Made by a program: the position numbers and the translations under genes. Source: JAFDCJ01 sp964527835 (GTDB taxonomy: Bacteria > Desulfobacterota > Desulfobacteria > Desulfobacterales > JAFDCJ01). Taken from it: a stretch of DNA of 64,000 nt. How positions within the stretch are numbered: the stretch's first letter is position 1; every line of letters starts with the position of its first letter. The notes under the pieces are model-generated. The model saw nothing but the letters and a program-made list of their open reading frames with translations. It was not told the DNA's origin and did no database searches. The stretch lies in NCBI GenBank assembly GCA_964527835.1, contig CAZGNV010000017.1, positions 1-64,000 of the forward strand, written 5' to 3'. Below, piece after piece: positions 51,098 through 59,893 of this stretch.

Positions 51098-53122
51098 ATG
51101 TCGCAGCAAAAACCGCTTTACCGCACCGCGCACAACCCCTTGCTCATCCAACCGGCCCGGCCGCTGCCCGATGAGGTGGCCGTCATCGGCGCCGGCACCA
51201 TCGGCCCGGATATCGGCTATTACCTGAAAAGCGCCATGCCCGGCTGCCGCCTGTTTCTGATCGACGTGGTCGACGATGCGCTCAAGCGGGCGGAAAAACG
51301 CATCATCGGCTATGCCGAAAAAGCGGTTGATAAAAAAAAGATGGAACCGGAAAAAGCCGCTGCCGTGCGGCAGAACATCGTTTACACGACGGATTACGCC
51401 GCAATCAAAAACTGCCAGCTGGTCATCGAGGCGGCCACGGAAAACATTCCGCTCAAGCAGAAAATATTCGACATGGTTGAAAATATCGTTGCCGAGGACA
51501 CGATCATCACCTCCAACACCAGCTCGATTCCAGCGGACCGGCTGTTTTCCGAAATGAAGCATCCCCAGCGCACCACCGTAACACATTTTTTCGCCCCTGC
51601 CTGGCGCAGCCTGCCGGTGGAAGTCATCTCCTGGCAAGGCGGCAGCGATGAGGTGCTGGATTACCTGTTCTGGTTTTTTGCCAAAACCGGCAAGGCCCCC
51701 ATCATCACCGACAACGCCATCTGTTTTGTGCTCGACCGCATCTTCGACAACTGGTGCAATGAGGCCGCCTTTCTGCTCAACAGTGCCACGGCCGCCCAAA
51801 TTGACAAGGTGGCCGAAGAATTCGTTTTTGCCGGACCCTTTTTCGTTCTGAACATGGCCAACGGCAACCCGATCATCATCGAAACCAACACCCTGCAAAT
51901 GGAAGAAGGCCCGCACTACAAACCGGCACCGATCCTGGCCTCGGTGGATCGTTGGCTGACCGGACGGCCGGGCAGTCCGCTCAACGTTGATGATGAAGTC
52001 AAAAACATTGTTCGCGACCGCCTGCTGGGCATCCTGTTTTCCCAGTCATTTGACATCATTGACCGCGGAATCGGCACCCCGCAAGACGTTAATTTCGGCT
52101 GCCAGGTGGCCCTGGGATTTCGCCAGGGACCCCTGGACCTCATGCGCGACATGGGGGTTGAGGAAGTCGAGCGGATCATGAAAAAATTTCAGCAGGAAAG
52201 ACCCGGATTTCCCGCACCGCAGCAAGCCATCTCGACCTACCAGGATTTTAGCCGCCACATCCTGGTCGATGACCTCGCGGGGGTTAAAATCATCACCATC
52301 CGGCGTCCCCAGGCCATGAACGCGCTCAACGACGATGTGACTGATGAAATCCTGGCAGTGCTGAAAAAATTCGCCGACGACCCTGCCGTGAAAGGTTTTG
52401 TCATCACCGGCTACGGCACGGCGGCTTTCAGCGCCGGTGCGGACATCGGCAAATTCCCATCCATGCTGGGCGATCCGGAAGCCTCGGCCCAGTACGCGCG
52501 CGATTGCGCCAATGTTCAGATCTTCATGGACCGGATGGAAAAACCGGTAGTGGCCGCGGTTAACGGACTGGCCCTGGGCGGAGGACTGGAAGTGGCCATT
52601 CGCTGCCACAGCATGGTGGCCCTTGAAAATGCCACCTTGCAGTTTCCGGAAATCAGCCTCGGCATTCTGCCGGGCATCGGCGGATGCGTGGTGCCCTATC
52701 GCCGCTGGCCCCAGGGAGCCGCCCTTTTTCACGAAATGATCTGCCTGGCAAAACCGCTCAAAGCCAAAGAGGCCGCTGAAATCGGGATGGTCGCCCGGCT
52801 GGCCGCTGATTTTCCCGACCTGATCGACGCCGCCGTTGAAGAAGTGCAGCGGCTGCAGGGAAACATTCCGCGCATCGCCGAAGGCAAAATCGACATCCCG
52901 GATCTCAAGCTGCCCGACGAACCCCGGGCCGCAGGGCAGAAATTAAGCCCCGAGGCGGTCGCCATCACTGCCAAAACGATCCAGCGGGCTGCTGCCAGTG
53001 AAAGTCTTGCCGAGGCCCTTGAAATCGGCTACCGGGGCTTTGGCGAAATCGCCTGCACCGATGCCGCCAAGGAAGGCATCGCGGCTTTCCTGGAAAGGCG
53101 CAAACCGGAGTTTACAAAATAA
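51098..53122 (+). CDS. 3-hydroxyacyl-CoA dehydrogenase / enoyl-CoA hydratase fusion
   Basis: A 674-residue bifunctional enzyme with the dehydrogenase first: VAVIGAGTIGPDIGYYLKSA at residues 28-47 (NAD site) and TSSIPADRLFSEMKHPQRTT VTHFF later. The crotonase half follows from about residue 390: RRPQAMNALNDD, GAADFSAGADIGKF-type loop (FSAGADIGKF), and VNGLALGGGLEVAIRCHSMV. The order is opposite to FadB-type proteins and equals that of archaeal crotonyl-CoA hydratase/3-hydroxybutyryl-CoA dehydrogenase. The operator-bearing promoter ties it to the CoA-transferase and carboxyltransferase operons. Confidence 0.92.
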   Translation: MSQQKPLYRTAHNPLLIQPARPLPDEVAVIGAGTIGPDIGYYLKSAMPGCRLFLIDVVDDALKRAEKRIIGYAEKAVDKKKMEPEKAAAVRQNIVYTTDYAAIKNCQLVIEAATENIPLKQKIFDMVENIVAEDTIITSNTSSIPADRLFSEMKHPQRTTVTHFFAPAWRSLPVEVISWQGGSDEVLDYLFWFFAKTGKAPIITDNAICFVLDRIFDNWCNEAAFLLNSATAAQIDKVAEEFVFAGPFFVLNMANGNPIIIETNTLQMEEGPHYKPAPILASVDRWLTGRPGSPLNVDDEVKNIVRDRLLGILFSQSFDIIDRGIGTPQDVNFGCQVALGFRQGPLDLMRDMGVEEVERIMKKFQQERPGFPAPQQAISTYQDFSRHILVDDLAGVKIITIRRPQAMNALNDDVTDEILAVLKKFADDPAVKGFVITGYGTAAFSAGADIGKFPSMLGDPEASAQYARDCANVQIFMDRMEKPVVAAVNGLALGGGLEVAIRCHSMVALENATLQFPEISLGILPGIGGCVVPYRRWPQGAALFHEMICLAKPLKAKEAAEIGMVARLAADFPDLIDAAVEEVQRLQGNIPRIAEGKIDIPDLKLPDEPRAAGQKLSPEAVAITAKTIQRAAASESLAEALEIGYRGFGEIACTDAAKEGIAAFLERRKPEFTK

Positions 53123-53157
53123 CCGCACTCACCCCCCCCCATCATGATGCCAACTCA

Positions 53158-53183
53158 AGCCCCCTTTTCAGGGGGCTTTTTTT
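53158..53183 (+). terminator. Rho-independent terminator after the dehydrogenase-hydratase
   Basis: The stem AGCCCCC/GGGGGCT with loop TTTTCA is followed by a run of T. It lies 35 bases after the stop of the fusion gene and is the clearest intrinsic terminator in the window. Confidence 0.85.
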
Positions 53184-53347
53184 ATGATGATTGCAATTGT
53201 GCCAATAATGGGCAACTGATTTAAAAGCTTACCCAGGTTTTTCATTTTGTTTATGGTCGATTGAGGTTTAAGTTTCTTTAGTTATCGCCGATATCAAACA
53301 ACACACACCGCAGCAATTTAGCGCTAGCGTTAAGGATATCGGCAACC

Positions 53348-55756
53348 ATGCTGGATACGAACATTGCCCTGACATCGGCCGGCACTCTGTGCGTGGCGGT
53401 CATTGCCTTGTTTTTCTTTGTTTTTCAGGGCTGGATTTATCTGAAAATCAAAGCCTTTGCCTGGAGCAAATGGGGAGCGGCACTTTCACTGACCACCTTT
53501 ATATATGCAGCGGCAGTGTTTGTGCAGTTCAACACCGGTGCCGGGGTCATCAATCATGTCAGCGAGCTGATCCAGTACTCCACCTTTTTGCTGCTCATCC
53601 ACGCCCTTTACGGGTTTACCTTTGCCTTCATTGGCATGGACGCCAGGCGCTATCACCAGGTCGCCGGCCTTTTGCATGCCGGTCTGCTGGTTTTGTTGTG
53701 GACCAGCGGGCTGGTGATTACCAATGGATTTGTCCATCGCAGTTTCATCGGTCTCAAAAGCCCTTATATCGAACCGCAGATGGGCATCCTGGGTCCTTTC
53801 TACCTGATGTATGCGGCCCTTGCCGGGACATGCTGTTTGATCTACTGGGTGCGCTACAAAAAACGGATCTCCATGGGGGCCAATGCCTTTATTGCCGGCT
53901 TTGTCCTCTGGGCGGCCCTGGCGATCTACGACACCATCGCCACGTTTGGCTTTCCAACCATTCAATTTCTAATGGAATACGGGTTTTTAGGCTTTTCGGT
54001 GTCAGTGATGTCCATCACCCTGAAAAAATACAGCGAGCTATATGAGATTGCCCGGGAGCGCAAAACAGCGCTGGAAAAAGCCAATGCCGAGCTGGAAACG
54101 CGGGTCAGCGAGAGAACCGCTGAACTGAAAAAGATCAATGCCGAATTGCGGACTGAAATCAAACAGCGTCAGTGGGTCAACACCGCCTTGAAAGAAAGCG
54201 AGCAGCGTTTCCGGACGGTTTTTCACAACAGCCCGGATGCGGTCAATATCAACCGCCTAAACGGCGAATTTGTGGAGATCAACGAGGCCTTTACGGTGCT
54301 GACCGGCTATTCACGCGCCGATGTTCTCGGGCAATCATCGCAGAAGATAAAAATCTGGCAGGTTCCCGAGGATCGCGAGAAAATCATCGCCGCACTCAAC
54401 AAATTCGGCTTTGTGGACAATGTCGAATCGCGCTTTCGCTGCAAAAACGGTGAAATCAAGCCCGGCCTGATTTCCGCGCGCATTATCAACCTGAATGATG
54501 AAAACCATGTGCTGACCATCACCCGGGACATCTCCCGCTGGAAAAAAGTTGAAGAGGACAAAAAGAAGCTCGAGTCGGAGCTCCAGCGCGCCCATAAAAT
54601 GGAAGCCATCGGCACCCTGGCCGGTGGGGTCGCCCACGACCTGAACAACATTTTATCGGGCATCGTCAGCTATCCGGACCTGCTATTAATGGATCTGCCC
54701 GAAACAAGCCCGCTGCGCGATCCCCTGGTGACCATCAAGCAGTCCGGCATCAAGGCGGCTGCCATTGTGCAGGACCTGCTCACCCTGGCGCGGCGCGGGG
54801 TGTCCATCTCGGAGGTGGTCAATTTAAACCGGATCGTGGCCGAACACCTGAAAAGCCCGGAGTTTGAAAAAATCAAGAATTTCCATCCCGGCCTCGAGAT
54901 TGAAACCGCCCTTGAAGCGGATCTGCTCAACATTTCCGGCTCACCGGTGCACCTGTCCAAAACGGTGATGAACCTTGTTTCAAACGCGGCAGAGGCCATG
55001 CCCGACGGCGGCAAAATCGTCATCTCCACCAAAAACCGCTACCTCGACCAGCCCATCGCGGGGTATGATGAAATCGAAGAAGGCGATTACGTGCTTTTGC
55101 GGGTGTCGGATACCGGCATCGGCATCCGGGACGAGGACAAGGAGCGCATCTTCGAGCCTTTCTACACCAAAAAAGTGATGGGCAGAAGCGGCACCGGCCT
55201 GGGCATGGCGGTGGTCTGGGGAACGGTCAAAGATCACAAGGGATACATCGATCTGCAAAGCAGCGAGAACAATGGCACCACCTTTACCCTTTATTTTCCC
55301 GTTACCCGGCAACCCCTGGCTGATGAACTGGCGCCGCAAGCACCAGCCGAAACCAAGGGCAACGGCGAGACCATCCTGGTCGTCGATGACATCGCTGAGC
55401 AGCGGCAGATCGCCAGCCGCATTCTGGAAAAACTGGGCTACCGCGTCGAAGCGGTCGCCAGCGGCGAAAAGGCGATTGAATATGTCCAGCACCAATCCGC
55501 TGATCTCATCGTTCTTGACATGATTATGGATCCCGGAATCGACGGTCTGGAGACCTACAAACGCATTCGCAACATAAACCCCCACCAAAAAACGATTATC
55601 GCCAGCGGTTTTTCAGAAACCTGGCGGGTCAAGGAAGCCCAGCGCCTGGGAGCCGGCGCTTACATCAAAAAACCCTATACCATCGAAAAAATCGGCCAGG
55701 CCGTCATCGCTGAACTGAGTTGCCGGCCGCAAACAGAAGGTCTGTCGGCGGTATAA
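53348..55756 (+). CDS. Hybrid sensor histidine kinase
   Basis: An 802-residue membrane kinase. Seven hydrophobic segments occupy residues 1-225, followed by a coiled segment (KTALEKANAELETRVSERTA), a PAS domain about 280-400 and a HisKA domain with LAGGVAHDLNNILSGIVSYP, His430 being the expected phosphorylation site. The HATPase part contains NAAEAMPDGG, DTGIGIRDEDKERIFEPFYT and GTGLGMAVV. A receiver domain from 675 has LVVDD, the phospho-acceptor in VLDMIMDPG near Asp724, and KKPY. No partner regulator gene is adjacent; a separate one must exist or the receiver is self-regulatory. Confidence 0.93.
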   Translation: MLDTNIALTSAGTLCVAVIALFFFVFQGWIYLKIKAFAWSKWGAALSLTTFIYAAAVFVQFNTGAGVINHVSELIQYSTFLLLIHALYGFTFAFIGMDARRYHQVAGLLHAGLLVLLWTSGLVITNGFVHRSFIGLKSPYIEPQMGILGPFYLMYAALAGTCCLIYWVRYKKRISMGANAFIAGFVLWAALAIYDTIATFGFPTIQFLMEYGFLGFSVSVMSITLKKYSELYEIARERKTALEKANAELETRVSERTAELKKINAELRTEIKQRQWVNTALKESEQRFRTVFHNSPDAVNINRLNGEFVEINEAFTVLTGYSRADVLGQSSQKIKIWQVPEDREKIIAALNKFGFVDNVESRFRCKNGEIKPGLISARIINLNDENHVLTITRDISRWKKVEEDKKKLESELQRAHKMEAIGTLAGGVAHDLNNILSGIVSYPDLLLMDLPETSPLRDPLVTIKQSGIKAAAIVQDLLTLARRGVSISEVVNLNRIVAEHLKSPEFEKIKNFHPGLEIETALEADLLNISGSPVHLSKTVMNLVSNAAEAMPDGGKIVISTKNRYLDQPIAGYDEIEEGDYVLLRVSDTGIGIRDEDKERIFEPFYTKKVMGRSGTGLGMAVVWGTVKDHKGYIDLQSSENNGTTFTLYFPVTRQPLADELAPQAPAETKGNGETILVVDDIAEQRQIASRILEKLGYRVEAVASGEKAIEYVQHQSADLIVLDMIMDPGIDGLETYKRIRNINPHQKTIIASGFSETWRVKEAQRLGAGAYIKKPYTIEKIGQAVIAELSCRPQTEGLSAV

Positions 55757-55800
55757 GTCTGACGGCCTCGCAAAAAAAGTCAAGTTTGGAATTTGAAATT

Positions 55801-56733
55801 TTACTGCCGGCTGCGCTGCAGTAAAATGATGGAAGCAACCGCCAGCACGCCTCCCAGGATCTGCAGCCCGCCCAGGGTCTCCCCCAGGAAGATAAAAGAC
55901 ATCCCCGCAGCAATGATGGGCTCCATGGTCGCGGTAATGCTGGCATGGGTGGCCCTGATCCGGCTGACCCCCACAAAGTAAAAGCCAAACGGCAGAATAG
56001 TGCCGAACACACCGATGAAAAGAATCCATCCCCACTCAATGGCACTGTAACCATGGCCGAAGGCTTCCAGGGGCGGATGCAGTATATTCCACAGGCCGGC
56101 GGCAAACAGCAGGGAATAGAACAGCACGGTCCACGGATTGTGGGTGCGCATCCCGTATTCACCCAGAACAGAATAGGTGGCAAATGCAAGGGCAGCGCCG
56201 ATACCGCCGATGATCCCCGCCCGGTTGGCACTTAACAAATCTACGTTATAGGCCCCAACCGCGAAAAAACATCCCACCAGGGTTCCAGCAATCGCAAGGA
56301 CTGTTGCCGGCCCCAAGCGTTCATGCCGCCATAAAACCGCATACAGCGCCACGAAAATCGACCCGGTGTAATGCAGCAGAATCGCTGTGGACACATTTAT
56401 CCTGCTGATGGCAAAAAGATAGAAAAACTGCGCCGCTCCGATACCGCAAGTTCCCAGCAAAAAAAAATAAAGAAGATCCTTGCCGGCGATTTTCAACATG
56501 GACCGGCTGCGCGGCAACAACCAGCAAAAAAGACCGGCAAATGAAATGGTGGTGCGCAACTGCACCAGCTCGAAGGCGGAAAGGCCATGGTTGAACAGGT
56601 ACTTCGAAGCAGTCCCCGACATCGCCCATAACAGCGTCGCCAGGGCAACGTATGCATAACCGGCCGCAACGGTTTTCGACGATCTGAAAGGGGGCATTGC
56701 CCGGGACATGTTTGATTCGTTTTGAGTTGCCAC
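55801..56733 (-). CDS. EamA-family (DMT) transporter
   Basis: A 310-residue membrane protein with about ten hydrophobic segments in two related halves: YVALATLLWAMSGTASKYLF and STAILLHYTGSIFVALYAVL in the first; SVLGEYGMRTHNPWTVLFYS and TMEPIIAAGMSFIFLGETLG in the second. This is the EamA/RhaT-type exporter or metabolite carrier architecture. It is convergent with the kinase gene and followed upstream by a long palindrome. The substrate is not apparent. The GTG at 56733 was used; ATG at 56709 is possible. Confidence 0.87.
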   Translation of the reverse strand: MATQNESNMSRAMPPFRSSKTVAAGYAYVALATLLWAMSGTASKYLFNHGLSAFELVQLRTTISFAGLFCWLLPRSRSMLKIAGKDLLYFFLLGTCGIGAAQFFYLFAISRINVSTAILLHYTGSIFVALYAVLWRHERLGPATVLAIAGTLVGCFFAVGAYNVDLLSANRAGIIGGIGAALAFATYSVLGEYGMRTHNPWTVLFYSLLFAAGLWNILHPPLEAFGHGYSAIEWGWILFIGVFGTILPFGFYFVGVSRIRATHASITATMEPIIAAGMSFIFLGETLGGLQILGGVLAVASIILLQRSRQ

Positions 56734-56837
56734 GATGCCGACAATTACCAGCTCTGCGGCAAATTGTAAACTTAAGTTTCCCGCCTTTTTTCAGCCACTT
56801 CTAACAGCAACAAAATAAAACCAACTTGATGTGTGAA

Positions 56838-57046
56838 TTGACCGGGCCATGATATTTTCCTCCAACCGGTATGAAACCATGCCGCAGCAGTGTGTCCCTT
56901 GTTTGGGACGAGGCCCAATTTTTTGCTAAATTGGATCGATCCCGTGCCATTCATCCCAAACAAGGGACACTGCGGAAACAAGGAGTTGCTGCGAATCATA
57001 CCGGTTTGCAGAAAACACCATGGCCCGGCCAATTCACGTCTGTTTT
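56838..57046. repeat. Long imperfect palindrome (about 205 bp)
   Basis: GTGAATTGACCGGGCCATG at the left pairs with CATGGCCCGGCCAATTCAC at the right. Inside, ACCGGTATGA/TCATACCGGT and CAGTGTGTCCCTTGTTTGGG with CCCAAACAAGGGACACTG pair, and the centre is CCAATTTTTTGCTAAATTGG. It fills most of the 56734-57174 gap. Open frames on both strands across it are by-products of the repeat. Confidence 0.8.
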
Positions 57047-57174
57047 ATGGATTCCCTGGACAAATGGACAGGGCTGTTATTTAAGGTTTGACAAGTTTTA
57101 ACCGCTTCAGGTACTAGATGGATTAAACCCACGCAAGCGGTTTGAAGACCAACTTTTCCTTTCCGGTGAACACC

Positions 57175-58272
57175 ATGCATAAAGAGCTTACCGATCAGGA
57201 ACTGGAAACCTATGCCCGTCAAATCGTGCTGGCCGATATCGGCTATGACGGGCAGCTCAACCTGCGCAATGCGAAAGTCTGCCTGGTGGGAGTGGGCGGG
57301 CTGGGCTCGCCCAGCGCCTTGAAGCTGGCCGGCATGGGCGTCGGCTACCTGCGCCTGGTGGACCAGGACATTGTCTCGCGCTCGGATCTGCACCGTCAGC
57401 ATCTTTACGATACCGACTCCATCGGACGGCCCAAGGTGGAAGTGGCCTGGGAAAAGTTGCAGCGCCTCAATCCCGACGTCACCCTGGACCCGGTGCCCGA
57501 GGCCCTGAATGCCGACAATGCCGAGGCGCTGATCAGGGGCATGGACGTGGTGGTGGACGGCCTGGACCGGCCGGAACCGCGCTACATCCTCAACCGCACC
57601 TGCCAGCGGCTGAAAATCCCCTATGTCTTCGGCGCGGCCATCGAGGTTTTCGGCAATGTCTCCACTTTTTTGCCCGGCAAAACATTGTGCCTGGAGTGTT
57701 TCATGGGGGGGCTTAAAAACGAGGATCTGCCCGTCTGCGGCCTGGTGGGGGTTCACCCGGCGGTCATCGGCATCGTCTCGTCAATGCAGGTTTTTGAAAC
57801 CGTGCGCCTGCTGACGGGACAGCCGCCAAAGCTGCAAAACAAACTGTTGTATGTCGACCTGAGACAGTTTGAGTTCAACATCCTGGACATGCCGCCGCTG
57901 GAATCCTGCCGGGTTTGCGGCACCAAACCCGCCGGTGCACCGGAAGAAATAGCGGACCGGCGCTTTGAAGAAACCTGTGCCCGGGACGGCCGCCGCAATT
58001 TCGTCGTCACCCCCCGACAACGCCAGGACATCGATGTCAGCCGACTGGCCAAAGAAATTCAGCGGCAGGGTTTCAAGGTGACCCGATCCGGCCGGCTGGG
58101 GATTACTTTTGAAAAACCACCGGTCACGGCCTGCCTCCTCAAAAGCGGCATCATGATCGCCCAGACGCCCCCCCAGCTTGAAGGGAACATGAAATCAAAC
58201 GTGCTTGATATATACCGATGGATTATGGTCGGAGGGCTTGGCATGCCGGATGATATTTTGCCGGATGTGTAG
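57175..58272 (+). CDS. ThiF/MoeB-family adenylyltransferase with extra C-terminal domain
   Basis: A 365-residue E1-like enzyme. VCLVGVGGLGSPSALKLAGM (GVGGLGS at 39-45) binds ATP, and LRLVDQDIVSRSDLHRQHLY is the next signature. Cys172/Cys175 (CLEC) and Cys245/Cys248 (CRVC) form the usual zinc site. ThiF/MoeB enzymes activate the C-terminus of a sulfur-carrier protein. The last 95 residues (from RQRQDIDVSRLAKEIQ) are not the usual rhodanese domain but a short alpha-beta fold I do not recognise. No ubiquitin-like carrier gene is near. The ATG at 57175 is preferred to the TTG at 57142. Confidence 0.85.
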   Translation: MHKELTDQELETYARQIVLADIGYDGQLNLRNAKVCLVGVGGLGSPSALKLAGMGVGYLRLVDQDIVSRSDLHRQHLYDTDSIGRPKVEVAWEKLQRLNPDVTLDPVPEALNADNAEALIRGMDVVVDGLDRPEPRYILNRTCQRLKIPYVFGAAIEVFGNVSTFLPGKTLCLECFMGGLKNEDLPVCGLVGVHPAVIGIVSSMQVFETVRLLTGQPPKLQNKLLYVDLRQFEFNILDMPPLESCRVCGTKPAGAPEEIADRRFEETCARDGRRNFVVTPRQRQDIDVSRLAKEIQRQGFKVTRSGRLGITFEKPPVTACLLKSGIMIAQTPPQLEGNMKSNVLDIYRWIMVGGLGMPDDILPDV

Positions 58273-58291
58273 CCTGCACATATTGCTTCAT

Positions 58292-58500
58292 ATCAGTTAT
58301 TGACGGTCCCGTAAAAAGTCGTTTTCGAGCGACATCAACCCTTTTCGGAAAAAGAGCTGTGAAGGGGTGAGCGTTAAAATTTCAAGTTGCTTGAGGAGCT
58401 TGCGACGAGTTCTTGAAATTTAGCGAAACCCTGAACAGCTCCCGAAAAGGCTTGCGGAGCGAGAAAATCGACTTTTTACGATTTCATCAGTTATTGATGA
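58292..58500 (+). repeat. GCGTTAA-core hairpin element, complete copy
   Basis: The core (58371-58425) is GCGTTAAAATTTCAAG, loop with TTGCTTGAGGAGCTTGCGAC, CTTGAAATTTAGCG. The arms TCGTTTTCGAGCGACATC and GCTTGCGGAGCGAGAAAATC, TTTTCGG/CCGAAAA and GAGCTGT/ACAGCTC pair. The direct repeat ATCAGTTATTGA occurs at 58292-58303 and 58486-58497, resembling a target-site duplication. It separates the ThiF-like and creatinase-like genes. Confidence 0.82.
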
Positions 58501-58522
58501 GGTCGCAAAAGGAAAACACACC

Positions 58523-59677
58523 ATGACCCTGCATTTTTCCCACGAAGAGTTTGCCCAGCGTCAGCATCGCACCATCGAACAGCTCAGGAATCGTCAGCTG
58601 GACGGCTTGCTGATGTTTCGCCAGGAGAGCATGTATTATCTGACCGGCTACGACAGCTTCGGTTACGTGTTTTTTCAGTGCCTGTACCTGGGAACCGACG
58701 GCCGTCTGATGCTCATGACCCGGGCGCCGGACCTGCGGCAGGCACGGCACACGTCCATCATCGAAGACATCCGCATCTGGGTGGACGACGCCGGCGCCGA
58801 TCCGGCCGTGCAGCTGAGAAGCATCCTCGATGAATTCAGCTGCCAGGGACGACGGCTGGGGGTTGAATACGATGCTTACGGGCTGACGGCCAAAAACGGA
58901 AAACTGCTGGAAGCCGCCCTGGCGGACTTCTGTACCCTGGAAGACGCCTCGGACCTGGTAAGCCGCCTGCGGCTGGTAAAAAGCGCCGCCGAAATGGTGT
59001 ATGTGCGCAAGGCCGCTGAACTGGCCGACCGGGCCTGGGATGAGGCCTGCCGCCTGGCGGCTCCGGGAGCCGACGAGGGCGAAATCCTGGCCGCCATGCA
59101 AGGGATCATTTTTGCCGGTGACGGCGACTACCCGGGCAATGAATTCATCATCGGCTCGGGCAAGGACGCCCTTTTGTGCCGCTACAAATCCGGCCGTCGC
59201 AAGCTCGATGCCCAGGATCAGCTGACCATTGAGTGGGCGGCAGCCTTTCGCCATTATCATGCGGCCATGATGCGCACCATCCCCATCGGCCGGGCCACCG
59301 CCCGGCATGAAAAAATGCATGCGGTCACCACGGATGCCATGACCGCCTGCATGGAGGCTTTGCGCCCCGGACGCCCCATCGGCGAGGTGTTTGATGCCTA
59401 TGCCCGGGTTTGTGATGCCGCCGGCATGCAGGCCCACCGGCTGAATGCCACCGGCTACAGCATGGGCACCACCTTTGCGCCCAACTGGATGGACTGGCCC
59501 ATGTTCTACCACGGCAACCCGGTTATTGCAGCTCCCAACATGGTGTTCTTTTTACATATGATTCTAATGGACAGCGACACCCATCACGCCATGTGCTTCG
59601 GCCACACGGTGGTGGTTACCGATAACGGCTGCCAATCGTTGTCCAACCACTCCCTGGACCTGATTGTAAAAGCCTGA
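58523..59677 (+). CDS. Creatinase/Xaa-Pro aminopeptidase-fold protein (M24), metal ligands altered
   Basis: A 384-residue M24-fold protein. The N-terminal domain starts EFAQRQHRTIEQLRNRQLDG, and the pita-bread domain begins near residue 150 (LRLVKSAAEMVYVRKAAEL). The stretch LTIEWAAAFRHYHAAMMRTI lies where metallo-M24 enzymes have D...D; here Glu and Ala replace them. That pattern is seen in creatinase and ectoine-hydrolase-like (DoeA) members, which act without metal. Hydrolysis of an amide or cyclic guanidine or amidine is thus likely. The ThiF-like gene precedes it, with a hairpin repeat between. Confidence 0.82.
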   Translation: MTLHFSHEEFAQRQHRTIEQLRNRQLDGLLMFRQESMYYLTGYDSFGYVFFQCLYLGTDGRLMLMTRAPDLRQARHTSIIEDIRIWVDDAGADPAVQLRSILDEFSCQGRRLGVEYDAYGLTAKNGKLLEAALADFCTLEDASDLVSRLRLVKSAAEMVYVRKAAELADRAWDEACRLAAPGADEGEILAAMQGIIFAGDGDYPGNEFIIGSGKDALLCRYKSGRRKLDAQDQLTIEWAAAFRHYHAAMMRTIPIGRATARHEKMHAVTTDAMTACMEALRPGRPIGEVFDAYARVCDAAGMQAHRLNATGYSMGTTFAPNWMDWPMFYHGNPVIAAPNMVFFLHMILMDSDTHHAMCFGHTVVVTDNGCQSLSNHSLDLIVKA

Positions 59678-59893
59678 CTCTCGTTTCGGCCCTCATTTGC
59701 CAATCAGTTCTTTTTTTCAATCCTCGCCGATGCGATCCCCCGTTCAACCATTCCCGGCTGCTTGGCGAATGAATTTGTCTTAAGTATCTCCCCGATTTAC
59801 CGATAAATATTCAGAAATAGTGTCAAAATTCCATCCGGCCGCCATCCGGAATGCAACTGCAGCGGCCGGATGTACCAATACCGGAAACTCGGC

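Noticed and set aside
56772..57101. Small open frames in the 56.7-57.1 kb gap
   Set aside because: They run through the long palindrome on both strands and mirror each other; no ribosome site or family similarity.
27469..58500. Integron attC sites as an explanation of the GCGTTAA hairpins
   Set aside because: There is no integrase, no cassette array, and the conserved part is the centre and loop rather than the paired ends that define attC.
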